From a virus, in the IMG/VR virus record IMGVR_UViG_3300037487_001247, positions 1-40,749 of that record: a stretch of DNA of 40,749 nt; one strand, 5' to 3'. The notes under the pieces were generated by a model. The model saw only the letters and a program-made list of their open reading frames with translations. It had not been told where the DNA came from and did not search any database. Positions within the stretch are counted from its first letter, which is position 1. Every line of letters starts with the position of its first letter. This document shows, piece after piece, positions 15,400 through 24,495 of this stretch. A program made the position numbers and the translations under genes.

Positions 15400-15977
15400 G
15401 AAAAGTATTCCTCGATCTCGGTGCTTACTACGGCGATTCGATCAACGAGTTTCTCAACACCCCCAAGCATTCAAATCGCCAGACTTTTGCTTTGCGGGAC
15501 GATGCGGCTCAGTACGATATTATAGCGGTCGAGCCGTGTGCCACTAACCTAAAACTGCAAGAACATCACCCCAACATCACCATCATTGAAAAAGTGGCGT
15601 GGGTGGTTGATGGCATGATTAGTTTCCGTATGGCAAAAGAGGGTCCATTTACTGTGGCGAGTTGCGTATCTCACTATCCTTTTATTGGAGACACAAGAGG
15701 TACTGAATATGTATCAATGCCATCTTTTGATGTGGCTGAATACATTCGTAAGCTACAATGCGATTATCTTGTTGTCAAAATGAACGTCGAAAGCAGCGAA
15801 TACGAGATACTTCCTCGTATGTTAGAAATCAATGCGATGCGAAAGGTGAATGAACTGTACCTTGAATTTCATCATCGAGGAGATCCAAAGTATGATAAAC
15901 AACGAATGGATCTAACAGCGAAGATCAAAGAGTGTGGAGTTAAATTGTACGAACATTGGTGGAGGTCTGTAAAATGA
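15396..15977 (+). CDS. FkbM-family SAM methyltransferase
   Basis: This 193-residue Rossmann methyltransferase has motif I VFLDLGAYYGDSINEF, an acidic SAM-ribose position in DIIAVEPCATNL, and the FkbM signature CDYLVVKMNVESSEYEILPR. FkbM enzymes usually O-methylate sugars or polyketides. Its start overlaps the exonuclease stop (ATGA) and its end overlaps the next gene (ATGA), so it is embedded between the two halves of the polymerase. The target may be a glycan made by either phage glycosyltransferase, or cell-surface sugar; this is inference. Confidence 0.85.
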   Translation: MRKVFLDLGAYYGDSINEFLNTPKHSNRQTFALRDDAAQYDIIAVEPCATNLKLQEHHPNITIIEKVAWVVDGMISFRMAKEGPFTVASCVSHYPFIGDTRGTEYVSMPSFDVAEYIRKLQCDYLVVKMNVESSEYEILPRMLEINAMRKVNELYLEFHHRGDPKYDKQRMDLTAKIKECGVKLYEHWWRSVK

Positions 15978-16285
15978 GTGCAAGGATAATTCACAAAGTT
16001 GAATTGTTTGATATTCGACGGCCATTAGATGACATAACACTGGTATTGTCGTCTTCTTTCAGAAAAGTATGGATTGGAAGGCAACGTGATAAAGTTGTTA
16101 TGTGGTATTCGGTCTTAGCAGACGATGATGGTAAAACACAACGAGAGCTTCGTTTTCGTGTATTAGGAACAGGGCAACGGTACGATGGTCATGCGGTGAT
16201 CCATCATGTCGCCACCATTGTTTGCGATGATATTGGGTATGTGTGGCATGTGTATTTTGCAGGGAAGGAGGACAAAGATGGCTAA
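15974..16285 (+). CDS. Small phage protein, DUF7352-like pattern, unknown function
   Basis: This 103-residue protein has the order: strand IIHKVELF, then ITLVLSSSFRKVWIGRQRDK, VVMWYSVLADD, ELRFRVLGTGQRY and YVWHVYF. This matches a common small phage family (DUF7352-like pattern) of unknown role; the match is from memory and unchecked. The ATG at 15974 overlaps the FkbM stop and follows GGAGG by 8 bases. It lies between the exonuclease and polymerase genes. Confidence 0.75.
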   Translation: MSARIIHKVELFDIRRPLDDITLVLSSSFRKVWIGRQRDKVVMWYSVLADDDGKTQRELRFRVLGTGQRYDGHAVIHHVATIVCDDIGYVWHVYFAGKEDKDG

Positions 16286-16508
16286 AGATGTTCTTAGTGA
16301 GGAAAATGCCAAAGATCGAACCTTGTTTCTTCTCACCAAAGAAGAAGCGATGTTGAAAGATTTGGTACGTATTGCTATGTGGAAGGACAACGATGTTGAC
16401 TTCAACGACGAAAGGATCAAAGAGTTGTGTTCGGTAGCAGCCGAGTATTTGCTATCGGATGTAGTAACGTACAATGAACAGTTTGCAAACCAAAAAGAGG
16501 GATCGTGA
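16278..16508 (+). CDS. Small helical acidic protein, unknown function
   Basis: This 76-residue helical protein (DRTLFLLTKEEAMLKDLVRI, IKELCSVAAEYLL) has no recognised family. ATG 16278 is preferred over the upstream start at 16206 because GGAAGGAGG lies just before it. It overlaps the previous gene by 8 bases and the next by one base, so it is co-transcribed with the polymerase. Confidence 0.7.
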   Translation: MAKDVLSEENAKDRTLFLLTKEEAMLKDLVRIAMWKDNDVDFNDERIKELCSVAAEYLLSDVVTYNEQFANQKEGS

Positions 16509-16936
16509 TGAAAACGAAAGAAAAGACCAGCAGTCAGAAGATCGAAAAGATCACCAGGAAGATGCGTAAGTTGACTCGTAAGGTTGACACGCAAGCTGCC
16601 GAATTGATGCGGTACATGAACAAGAAAACTGATCTGTTAAAAGGACGCGAACAAGAAAAAGAATTGGTGGTTTCGCTTGGCGAAGCGTTGATGCGTGCTG
16701 GTGGCTGGATCGTTACTAAGGTCGATGGACCGCAACGTTCCTTTGAGTCACTATTGTCCGTAGTGAGCTTGTATGCGGCCCAAACGGAAAACAGCAATGG
16801 AATGGAAACGGTACGAGCCGAGATGAGTGGCAGGGACAAACGATGTAGCCCCAAGTGTGGGTCGGAAACAAGTGTGGCAGACTCCGAAGAAGCGGTTTCA
16901 GAACATGAACCAGAACCCGCCCTCCAAGGAGTTTAG
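16508..16936 (+). CDS. Basic coiled-coil protein, unknown function
   Basis: This 142-residue protein begins with a very basic helix (KTKEKTSSQKIEKITRKMRK) that continues as a likely coiled coil to about residue 60. A short ordered part follows (LVVSLGEALMRAGGWIVTKV), then a polar tail with an acidic end. ATG 16508 shares one base with the previous stop; GTG 16505 is an alternative start. It ends 3 bases before the polymerase gene and its 3' end carries the AAGGAG site for it. It may be a polymerase accessory factor, but only position supports this. Confidence 0.7.
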   Translation: MKTKEKTSSQKIEKITRKMRKLTRKVDTQAAELMRYMNKKTDLLKGREQEKELVVSLGEALMRAGGWIVTKVDGPQRSFESLLSVVSLYAAQTENSNGMETVRAEMSGRDKRCSPKCGSETSVADSEEAVSEHEPEPALQGV

Positions 16937-16939
16937 TCC

Positions 16940-18343
16940 ATGCTGGCTGCATCTCTCGAAGCCTATAAACTGTTTCATGATGGTTCCATTGCTCTGTCGC
17001 AAGTCGAAGCTAATGGGATGCGTGTCGATACGGAGTATCTAAATAGGCAAATCGTGAAAACGGACAAGCGGATTAAGAAGCTTGAGATTAGGCTTCGAGA
17101 TGATGCAGTTTTTAAGATCTGGCGAAAGCAGTATGGCAACAGCATGAAGTTAACAAGCAAGGAACAGCTTGGCGTCATTCTGTTTAAGACAATGGGTTAT
17201 CGGGTTCCTTCCTATTCGGATAAAGGACGGCCCAAGGTAGATGAGACAGCATTGCGAACGGTGGACTTGCCTTTTGTAAATGACTACCTTACCATTGAAA
17301 AATTACGTAAAGCGAGTGGCACCTACTTAAAAGGAATTTTGCGGGAAGTAGACTCAAATGGATTTTTGCATCCGTTTTTTAATCTCAATACTGTCAAAAC
17401 ATTTCGCTCATCAAGCGACCACCCTAACTTCCAAAACATCCCAGTTCGTAACTCCGAAATTGCTGAACTCATACGAACTGCATTCATTCCACGACCAGGG
17501 CATTGTATTGTCGAGAATGACTTCGGTGGCATCGAAGTCCGAATCATGTCTTGCTACTCAAAAGACAAAGTGCTTGTCAACTACTTGCACGACTCATCAA
17601 AAGACATGCACCGGGACATGGCGATGATGGTTTACAAGTTGGGTAAGGGCCAAGTCACCAAAGATAGTCGTTACTGTGCCAAGAATATGTTTGTGTTTCC
17701 AGAGTTCTACGGGAGCTACTATTTGGATTGTGCCCGCAACCTATGGGATGCCATCGACCTGCGTAAGCTGCAAACCGCGGACGGCGTGCCTGTCAAGCAG
17801 CATTTAGCCAGTTTAGGTATAACTAAACTCGGCAAATGCGAGCCAGACAGCGACCCCAAGCGAGGCACGTTCGAGTATCATATTAAGGAAACCGAAGAGG
17901 CTTTTTGGAAGCGATTCAAGCAACACCAAAGCTGGAAACGCCAGTTCTACAATGACTACTTGTCCAACGGTTGTTTCAAGACACTAACTGGCTTTGTCTG
18001 CCGTGGTGTCTATAAGCGAAACGACGTTACGAACTATCCAGTACAAGGGTCTGCTTTTCACGTTCTGTTGTGGAGTTTGATACAGTTACAGAAAGAACTC
18101 AACCAACGAAAGATGAAGTCCAAGATCATTGGGCAGATTCATGATAGTATTGTTGGTGATGTTCACGAAGACGAGCTAGAACTGTATTTATCGTTAGTGA
18201 AGGAAATAACTACCGAACGATCAAGGGAGTGTTGGAAATGGATAATCGTGCCGATGGAGATCGAAGCGGAAGTGACCCCAATCAACGGTACTTGGCACCA
18301 GAAGGCAACTCATCGAGACGATGGGACGAGTTGGTTTCAATGA
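16940..18343 (+). CDS. Family A DNA polymerase, polymerase domain only
   Basis: This 467-residue protein is the Klenow-type palm/fingers/thumb without its own exonuclease. Motif A is ENDFGGIEVRIM (D194). Motif B is R244-YCA-K248 followed by FVFPEFYG, with one extra residue relative to E. coli Pol I. Motif C is GQIHDSIVGDV (H401, D402), where Ser replaces the usual Glu after the catalytic Asp. Thumb residues include SGTYLKGILREV, and FRSSSDHPNFQNIPVR is the typical template-binding segment. ATG 16940 has AAGGAG 10 bases upstream. The companion UDG-exonuclease is encoded four genes upstream. This is the replicative polymerase, presumably clamped by the protein at 12204. Confidence 0.93.
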   Translation: MLAASLEAYKLFHDGSIALSQVEANGMRVDTEYLNRQIVKTDKRIKKLEIRLRDDAVFKIWRKQYGNSMKLTSKEQLGVILFKTMGYRVPSYSDKGRPKVDETALRTVDLPFVNDYLTIEKLRKASGTYLKGILREVDSNGFLHPFFNLNTVKTFRSSSDHPNFQNIPVRNSEIAELIRTAFIPRPGHCIVENDFGGIEVRIMSCYSKDKVLVNYLHDSSKDMHRDMAMMVYKLGKGQVTKDSRYCAKNMFVFPEFYGSYYLDCARNLWDAIDLRKLQTADGVPVKQHLASLGITKLGKCEPDSDPKRGTFEYHIKETEEAFWKRFKQHQSWKRQFYNDYLSNGCFKTLTGFVCRGVYKRNDVTNYPVQGSAFHVLLWSLIQLQKELNQRKMKSKIIGQIHDSIVGDVHEDELELYLSLVKEITTERSRECWKWIIVPMEIEAEVTPINGTWHQKATHRDDGTSWFQ

Positions 18344-18606
18344 AGCAAGACCACACGGCTGAGATCGAAATGAAGTATGATGAAGCTGATGTGAAAAGCA
18401 TCTTCGCTGTCGTTGCCGAATGGGGGCCTCTCACCATCAGCGTGAATGACGAAGTGGTCGGTTATGGTTTGTTCAAGACCGGTGCCACAAAAGAAGAAGC
18501 TGACTCCGCCGCAGGTTTTTTGAATGCCTTGCATAAATCCTTGACGAATCCATGCACGTACAAAGAAGGTGCTGCTTGTTCTATTAGAAAGAAAGAAGAA
18601 ACATGA
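18340..18606 (+). CDS. Small acidic protein of unknown function
   Basis: This 88-residue protein is not recognised. ATG 18340 overlaps the polymerase stop as ATGA, the junction style used throughout; in-frame upstream starts (18229, 18238) would overlap the polymerase by more than 100 bases. It has two strands (SIFAVVAEWGPLTISVND, VVGYGLFKTG) and a helix (KEEADSAAGFLNALHKSL). Its 3' end overlaps the next small membrane peptide gene. Confidence 0.65.
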   Translation: MKQDHTAEIEMKYDEADVKSIFAVVAEWGPLTISVNDEVVGYGLFKTGATKEEADSAAGFLNALHKSLTNPCTYKEGAACSIRKKEET

Positions 18607-18689
18607 CACTAACAACTTTCATTTTGATGTGTTTGGTGATTCCTTTTGTTTGGGCTGTGACTGTCTTTTCGATTGAGTTCAAAAAATAA
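18603..18689 (+). CDS. 28-residue single-pass membrane peptide
   Basis: ATG 18603 overlaps the previous stop (ATGA) and encodes MTLTTFILMCLVIPFVWAVT followed by VFSIEFKK. A hydrophobic helix of about 20 residues with a charged C-tail is clear. Nothing in the sequence fixes a role; small phage membrane peptides include holin-like and superinfection proteins. It precedes a secreted peptidase-like gene by 25 bases. It is real if the ATGA coupling seen elsewhere applies; very short genes are easily false. Confidence 0.45.
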   Translation: MTLTTFILMCLVIPFVWAVTVFSIEFKK

Positions 18690-18714
18690 AACAACAGTAG
18701 CAAGGAAGCGTACC

Positions 18715-19677
18715 ATGCTGTCTGCTTTTCTATGTATTGCTTTGCTTTCTCAATTGTCTCCATTTCTTCCTCGTATTCACACAATCCGAGCAACTCGGCG
18801 TATTGATTACAATCAATACAAAAGCTTCAAGTTGGTAGACATAGAAGAACGAATGCCTGCTGGTCATATCTACGCTAATCGCAATGATAAAACAAATTGG
18901 GCTCATGAAACCGTTCATGGTCTTAATAGTCGATTACGAGGACAAGTAGGACCAGGAGTAAGTCCATTTTACATTGGCAATGGTAGATACTGGATTGTTG
19001 CGAACCCCAAAACAACATTGACCCGCGTGTCGCAACAAATAGACCCCAAATGGAGGCGTCATATTTATGATTTGTATTTTAGACAACAACTACCATCATG
19101 GAATGATACACCTTTGTATGTGTTAGATGAATGGACGGCTTACTTATCTGGAGCGGAAGTAAGTCGAGAGCTATGGGGCTACGATGCTACTAACACACCA
19201 GACGATAGGTATGCACCCGCTGACATTCTAAGTGCCCAGCTGATGTATCGTTATGCGGAGGCTTTAGTAGAAGCAATCAAAATAGACGACCCCAACTACA
19301 AAGACATGGAAAATCTTACGTCCTTTGTCAATTACAACAAACAACGGACTATTTCACTTGTAAAACAACGAGTTCCAAACAAACCGTATGTGCCTAAACG
19401 AGAAGTGATTACTTTAGCAACAACTGCTCATCGAATGTTTGGTCATTACGATAATAACGTAAAGATGCCATATTGGGTGCTCAGTTATTCTTGGCTCAAC
19501 AGAACCAAGTACAGTGTCTGGATGGTGACCAAAAGATACCCAGACGGAAAGATCAACAAAAAGAATGTAATGCTAATAGCAGACTTTGGTGAAAACAAAG
19601 AAGAAGCTTTTCGTTATGTAGAGTGGAAAAACGGACAATGGAGTATGAGCAATGTTCAACCCGAAGCAACAAAGTGA
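18715..19677 (+). CDS. Secreted HExxH zinc metallopeptidase-like protein
   Basis: This is a 320-residue protein. The N-terminus (MLSAFLCIALLSQLSPFLPR) is a typical signal peptide or anchor. A zinc-peptidase motif HETVH (H64-H68) sits in NWAHETVHGLNS, and a second acidic helix LDEWTAYLSG (E139) can supply the third ligand as in gluzincins. ATG 18715 has AAGGAAG 5 bases upstream. The C-terminal third is strand-rich (YSVWMVTKRYPDGKINKK). It would act outside the cytoplasm, perhaps on envelope protein or in superinfection control. The substrate is unknown and activity is inferred. It is unusual among replication genes. Confidence 0.7.
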   Translation: MLSAFLCIALLSQLSPFLPRIHTIRATRRIDYNQYKSFKLVDIEERMPAGHIYANRNDKTNWAHETVHGLNSRLRGQVGPGVSPFYIGNGRYWIVANPKTTLTRVSQQIDPKWRRHIYDLYFRQQLPSWNDTPLYVLDEWTAYLSGAEVSRELWGYDATNTPDDRYAPADILSAQLMYRYAEALVEAIKIDDPNYKDMENLTSFVNYNKQRTISLVKQRVPNKPYVPKREVITLATTAHRMFGHYDNNVKMPYWVLSYSWLNRTKYSVWMVTKRYPDGKINKKNVMLIADFGENKEEAFRYVEWKNGQWSMSNVQPEATK

Positions 19678-19831
19678 TGTAGACCAAGCAGCCGCTGAAA
19701 TTGGAGATAACCTTCCTAAGTTTTGGTTCCGTATTTACCGAGGATGTGTAGAAGCTGGGTTCACACAAGAACAGGCATTTCGTCTTTTACTTACATTTGT
19801 AGGGGGCAATCTCCCCAAGGAGGAAAAATGA
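19652..19831 (+). CDS. 59-residue small phage protein, unknown function
   Basis: ATG 19652 (GGAG 8 bases upstream) opens a frame to TGA 19829-19831. The product has a polar N-half and a helix pair (KFWFRIYRGCVEAGFTQEQA, then FRLLLTFVGG). The 'GFTxEQA' pattern is common in small phage proteins of unknown role. It overlaps the end of the peptidase gene by 26 bases in another frame and overlaps the next start as ATGA, with AAGGAGG inside its own 3' end serving that gene. Confidence 0.65.
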   Translation: MFNPKQQSDVDQAAAEIGDNLPKFWFRIYRGCVEAGFTQEQAFRLLLTFVGGNLPKEEK

Positions 19832-20118
19832 GCATGGTAGTGATAGCTCATTTCAATGACCCTAAGTTTGCAGAACTCTGTAGGCTCCTTCATTTAGATG
19901 AAATTCCTGCATTAGTTCGGTTTACTGTTCGGTGTAGTTGCGATGAAGCGGTTGTGATAGAAACCGAACAAATGATGGTCGATAAAAAAGACGAAGTAGC
20001 CAAAGAATTTGAAATATGTAGAAAGAGATATGTGTTAGTTGAAGAAGCAGCAGCACGGGCAGCCGGATTGTTTAGCGACCGTTTCAAAATTGAAGATAAG
20101 GTGATCGATGTCAAATGA
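19828..20118 (+). CDS. Small protein before the clamp loader, unknown function
   Basis: This 96-residue protein begins at ATG 19828 with AAGGAGG 7 bases upstream; a longer upstream start would cover the small gene before it. It has a strand-rich part (LVRFTVRCSCDEAVVIETEQ) and a helical C-half. It overlaps the clamp loader gene by 11 bases, indicating coupled translation. No family is recognised. Confidence 0.7.
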   Translation: MSMVVIAHFNDPKFAELCRLLHLDEIPALVRFTVRCSCDEAVVIETEQMMVDKKDEVAKEFEICRKRYVLVEEAAARAAGLFSDRFKIEDKVIDVK

Positions 20119-21025
20119 GCTATACAAGAAGTTTAGGCCCAAGACATTTAAGTCTGTGGTGGGGCAGGAAGCTGCGGTAGCCGTCCTTTCAAAAATGGTG
20201 AAGGGAAACAACATCCCCCATACCATTTTGTTTTCGGGACCAAGTGGTTGTGGTAAGACCACGTTGGCACGAATAGTAAAAGAGAAGCTGCTATGTGCTG
20301 ATGCTGATTTCAATGAAGTCAACTGTGCCGACTTTAACGGAATTGCAATGGTGAGGGAAATTCGCAATCGTTTGAGCTTATCACCTATTGGAGGTCCTTG
20401 TCGCATTTGGTTGATCGACGAATGCCATCAGCTTACAGGCGATGCACAAGATGCCTTTCTTAAGATCCTCGAAGACACTCCAAACCATGTTTACTTCTTA
20501 TTGGCGACTACCAATCCACAGAAGTTAAAATCTACAATCCGGACACGATGCACCGATATTAAGGTCGAATCGTTGTCAGCAAAAGATGTGGTCCTTTTGT
20601 TGGATACGGTCGCCAAGAAAGAAAAGAAAGAAGTAAGCAATGAAGTCTTTGAAAAGATAGCCGAGCATTGTGAGGGTTCGGCTCGTATGGCGTTGGTGCT
20701 TCTCAATCAAGTGATTGATCTCGACGACGAAGATCAACAATTGAATGTTATCATTAAAGCCGATGTTAAAGTGCAAGCAATTCTGCTTGCCAGAGCATTG
20801 ATGAATCCGAAAACCAAGTGGCCTGAAGTATCTAAGATACTTAAAGAGATCGACGAAGATGTAGAGTCGTTGCGTCATATGGTATTGGGGTACACGTCAA
20901 GTTGTGTCCTTAACAATCACCAACCGGCTCGCTGCTACCTAATACTTACCGCTTTCCGCGATGCCTTTTACGATTCTAAAAAAGGTGGATTGATAGCAGC
21001 CTGCTACGAAGTCATTAGCAGCTAG
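20108..21025 (+). CDS. AAA+ clamp loader subunit (DnaX/RFC-like)
   Basis: This 305-residue AAA+ ATPase would load the sliding clamp encoded at 12204. The N-terminus YKKFRPKTFKSVVGQE is the classic clamp loader start. Walker A is GPSGCGKT (44-51), Walker B is WLIDECH, sensor 1 is LLATTNPQKL and the SRC motif is TIRTRCTDI. The C-terminal part is the helical collar. The DECH box and SRC motif separate it from helicases. A single gene suggests a homo-oligomeric loader or a second subunit outside the window. Confidence 0.92.
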   Translation: MSNELYKKFRPKTFKSVVGQEAAVAVLSKMVKGNNIPHTILFSGPSGCGKTTLARIVKEKLLCADADFNEVNCADFNGIAMVREIRNRLSLSPIGGPCRIWLIDECHQLTGDAQDAFLKILEDTPNHVYFLLATTNPQKLKSTIRTRCTDIKVESLSAKDVVLLLDTVAKKEKKEVSNEVFEKIAEHCEGSARMALVLLNQVIDLDDEDQQLNVIIKADVKVQAILLARALMNPKTKWPEVSKILKEIDEDVESLRHMVLGYTSSCVLNNHQPARCYLILTAFRDAFYDSKKGGLIAACYEVISS

Positions 21026-21029
21026 CCTT

Positions 21030-21049
21030 GCTCATTACGATACTGTAGC
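21030..21049 (+). promoter_or_regulatory. 20-bp repeat upstream of a transcription unit (copy 2)
   Basis: This is an exact copy of GCTCATTACGATACTGTAGC at 7235-7254. Here it abuts AAAGGGGGTACTAT and the ATG at 21064. If TACGAT (21036-21041) is a -10 box, the leader would be only about 16 bases. It stands between the clamp loader and the run to the SSB gene, as copy 1 stands between queD and queE. The flanking sequences differ, which points to a functional site. Confidence 0.55.
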
Positions 21050-21063
21050 AAAGGGGGTACTAT

Positions 21064-21540
21064 ATGGCCGACGACGAAAACGATTTCTTAGGCATTGATC
21101 TGTATCAACTCGATAAAGAGTGGGTTCGCCAACCTTCTCTTGTTGGCGAGTTGGCTGACAAAGCTGCTCAAGTAAACGCTGACATTCGAGATCAAGAAAC
21201 CGACTTTGAAGTTCTCAAAGCCAAGGTAATGCAGTCTATTAGAGCCAACCCTGGTAAGTATGGATTGGTAAAAGAAACAGAAGCTGCTGTCAAGGAAGCA
21301 TTGACCCTCGATGATCGCATTATTAAACGGCAGAAGCGAATCAATGAACTCAAGTACAAAGCAGACATCATCAAGGGTGGACTTAACGCTCTCGAACACA
21401 AGAAACGTGCTCTTGAGAAGTTAGTCGATCTGCATGGGCGTGAATACTTTGATTCACCCAGAGCAAACATTGCAAACAAAGAGGTCATGGAAAAGATCGA
21501 AAAGAGGGCACTTCGAGCAAAAGGAAGGAGAACGCAATGA
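21064..21540 (+). CDS. Coiled-coil protein, UvsY-like in outline, unknown function
   Basis: This 158-residue helical protein has an N-terminal segment (DLYQLDKEWVRQPSLVGELA), a middle with SIRANPGKYGLVKETEAAVK, and a long coil ending in ALEHKKRALEKLVDLHGREY. Proteins of this shape occur in many phages near SSB and recombinase genes. T4 UvsY, a recombination mediator, is the closest analogue I can suggest, on shape and context only. The gene is 500 bases upstream of the SSB and 2 kb upstream of the recombinase. Confidence 0.7.
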   Translation: MADDENDFLGIDLYQLDKEWVRQPSLVGELADKAAQVNADIRDQETDFEVLKAKVMQSIRANPGKYGLVKETEAAVKEALTLDDRIIKRQKRINELKYKADIIKGGLNALEHKKRALEKLVDLHGREYFDSPRANIANKEVMEKIEKRALRAKGRRTQ

Positions 21541-21705
21541 GCAATACAGCGGTGGTGTTTTTAGTAATTGCAATGGTCATAGCCATCGCTTTTGTCTTGT
21601 TGATAATGATATGGATAGGTACTCAACTTGGAACTTATGCGTATCTGTTAGCAAGACAATCGTTCCGTCGTCGTAATCGTGAAATTTACAAAATAGGAGA
21701 CCACA

Positions 21706-23037
<1,332 letters not shown>

Positions 23038-23056
23038 TCGTTGTGAGTTATGATTA

Positions 23057-23104
23057 AAGTGGTGGGGGTAGTATATATACTACCCCCACCATTTCTTTGT
23101 TTTG
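23057..23104 (+). terminator. Rho-independent terminator after the SSB gene
   Basis: A perfect 30-bp palindrome (23061-23090, GGTGGGGGTAGTATA then its complement) is extended by A/T pairs on both sides. It is followed by ATTTCTTTGTTTT. It lies 20 bases after the SSB stop and just before the recombinase gene. The A/T-rich centre is a tight loop. The stem would terminate or stabilise the SSB transcript. Confidence 0.88.
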
Positions 23105-23112
23105 AGGGTACT

Positions 23113-24177
23113 ATGGACACGGATGCGATAGAAAAAGCCATGAAAAAGAAACCTAAAAAGATTCGCCCGTTGTCGTTGAGTAGTGGTTCGACCATGTTAA
23201 ACCTAGCGGTATCTGGCCGCTCAACCGAATGCTTTCGTGCTGGTCACTACTATTTGTTTGTAGGCGACAGCGACAGCGGCAAAACCTTTCTGGCGTTGAC
23301 AAGCCTTGCCGAAGCGGCCAACAACCCGGCTTTCGACGATTACCGTCTTATTTATGATGCACCCGAAGGCGGGGCCTTGATGGATATAGAGCGATTCTTT
23401 GGTAAGAAGGTAGCGAATCGCCTAGAAGCTCCAGGCCCCAATGACACCCATAGTGAGCTAGCCGAAGACTTTTACTACCATGTTGATGATGCTGTAAAAG
23501 AAGGCAAACCCTTTATCTACATCCTCGACAGTATGGACGGATTGAGCGATACTCAAGAAGCTGATGCTTTCGAGAACAGAAAGAAAGCACACCGCAAAGG
23601 GAAAGAAGCGACTGGCTCGTTTAACATGGGCAAGCCGAAGCTGAACTCGATGTACCTGCGACGGGTGATCTCTGGTCTCAAGAAGACCAATTCGATATTG
23701 ATTATCATTAGCCAAACTCGAGACGCCATTGGCACGTTTGGATATGGTGATAAGAAAACTCATGCAGGCGGCAAAGCATTGAAGTTCTATGCCACACTCC
23801 AGATATGGAGCAGTATCCGAGAGAAGATTAAAAAGACGGTAAAGGGGAAGCCCAGACAGCTTGGCATTCTGGCTAAGGTGCAGGTGAAAAAGAACCGGGT
23901 AACAGGCCGTGACCGTACTGTGATGGTGCCAGTACACCATAGCCACGGGATTGACGATCTTGGGTCGTGTATTGACTATTTGCTCGAAGAGAAGCATTGG
24001 TCGGGCACCGAAGGAAAGATCAATGCAATAGAGTTTGATTTCAAGGGTACGAAGGACAAGCTAATTGAATTGGTGGAAGAAAGCGAAGATGAAGTAACAC
24101 TAAGACAGTTAGCGGGTAAGGTTTGGCGAGAGATCGAGGAAGCCTCTACTGTTAAAAGGAAACGCCGTTATGAGTAA
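23113..24177 (+). CDS. RecA/UvsX-like recombinase
   Basis: This 354-residue RecA-fold protein catalyses strand exchange in recombination-dependent replication. Walker A is GDSDSGKT (51-58), FIYILDSMDGL is Walker B, ILIIISQTRD is the Gln-sensor strand, and HAGGKALKFYATLQIWSSIR covers the region after loop L2. KVQVKKNRVTGRDRTVMVPV is typical of phage UvsX. ATG 23113 with GAGGGT upstream is used; an upstream start at 23050 would run through the terminator palindrome. It works with the SSB and SbcCD-like proteins encoded nearby. Confidence 0.9.
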   Translation: MDTDAIEKAMKKKPKKIRPLSLSSGSTMLNLAVSGRSTECFRAGHYYLFVGDSDSGKTFLALTSLAEAANNPAFDDYRLIYDAPEGGALMDIERFFGKKVANRLEAPGPNDTHSELAEDFYYHVDDAVKEGKPFIYILDSMDGLSDTQEADAFENRKKAHRKGKEATGSFNMGKPKLNSMYLRRVISGLKKTNSILIIISQTRDAIGTFGYGDKKTHAGGKALKFYATLQIWSSIREKIKKTVKGKPRQLGILAKVQVKKNRVTGRDRTVMVPVHHSHGIDDLGSCIDYLLEEKHWSGTEGKINAIEFDFKGTKDKLIELVEESEDEVTLRQLAGKVWREIEEASTVKRKRRYE

Positions 24178-24250
24178 GAAAAACAAAGCATTGCCTAGCA
24201 AAAAGACCATTAAATCGAGTAAGCAAAGAAGAAGACAAATGGGTGGTTGA
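24170..24250 (+). CDS. 26-residue highly basic peptide (tentative)
   Basis: ATG 24170 overlaps the recombinase stop region, with AGGA 9 bases upstream, and encodes MSKKNKALPSKKTIKSSKQR ending RRQMGG. Ten or more Lys/Arg residues could bind nucleic acid. It fills most of the gap to the next gene. Its small size makes it uncertain. Confidence 0.35.
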   Translation: MSKKNKALPSKKTIKSSKQRRRQMGG

Positions 24251-24282
24251 AATACAAGTCGATCCTTAGAGAAAGGCTAGCC

Positions 24283-24495
24283 ATGTTGATTATCAAGATG
24301 ACGGATGAGTCCATTATTAAAGCATTCAAAGCAGCACAAGCTGATATTGTGCATACCGATGCTCCAACAGAAATGGAGCTGTGCGTGGTGAGAAGCAAGC
24401 TCAAGTCGATCATGGAAGAAGATCGAGAAGCAATTAGTTTGCATTGGCTTCGGAATAAGATTGTCAAGCTACGGAAGGCAGGTAAGTTAAAATGA
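24283..24495 (+). CDS. Small helical protein, unknown function
   Basis: This 70-residue, largely helical protein (ESIIKAFKAAQADI, ELCVVRSKLKSIMEEDREAI) starts at ATG 24283 with AAAGG 7 bases upstream; a TTG at 24247 would add 12 residues. Its stop overlaps the FEN start as ATGA. No family is recognised. Confidence 0.65.
   Translation: MLIIKMTDESIIKAFKAAQADIVHTDAPTEMELCVVRSKLKSIMEEDREAISLHWLRNKIVKLRKAGKLK

Noticed and set aside
15396-16936. Intein or group I intron inserted in the polymerase gene
   Set aside because: The intervening segment consists of four normally coupled genes; no splice-junction residues, HINT or homing endonuclease motifs are seen.
18229-18340. Longer start for the gene ending at 18606
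   Set aside because: It would overlap the polymerase by more than 100 bases, while ATG 18340 keeps the ATGA overlap used across the operon.
23050-23112. Upstream start for the recombinase
   Set aside because: It would translate through a perfect terminator palindrome; ATG 23113 has its own ribosome site and a typical N-terminus.
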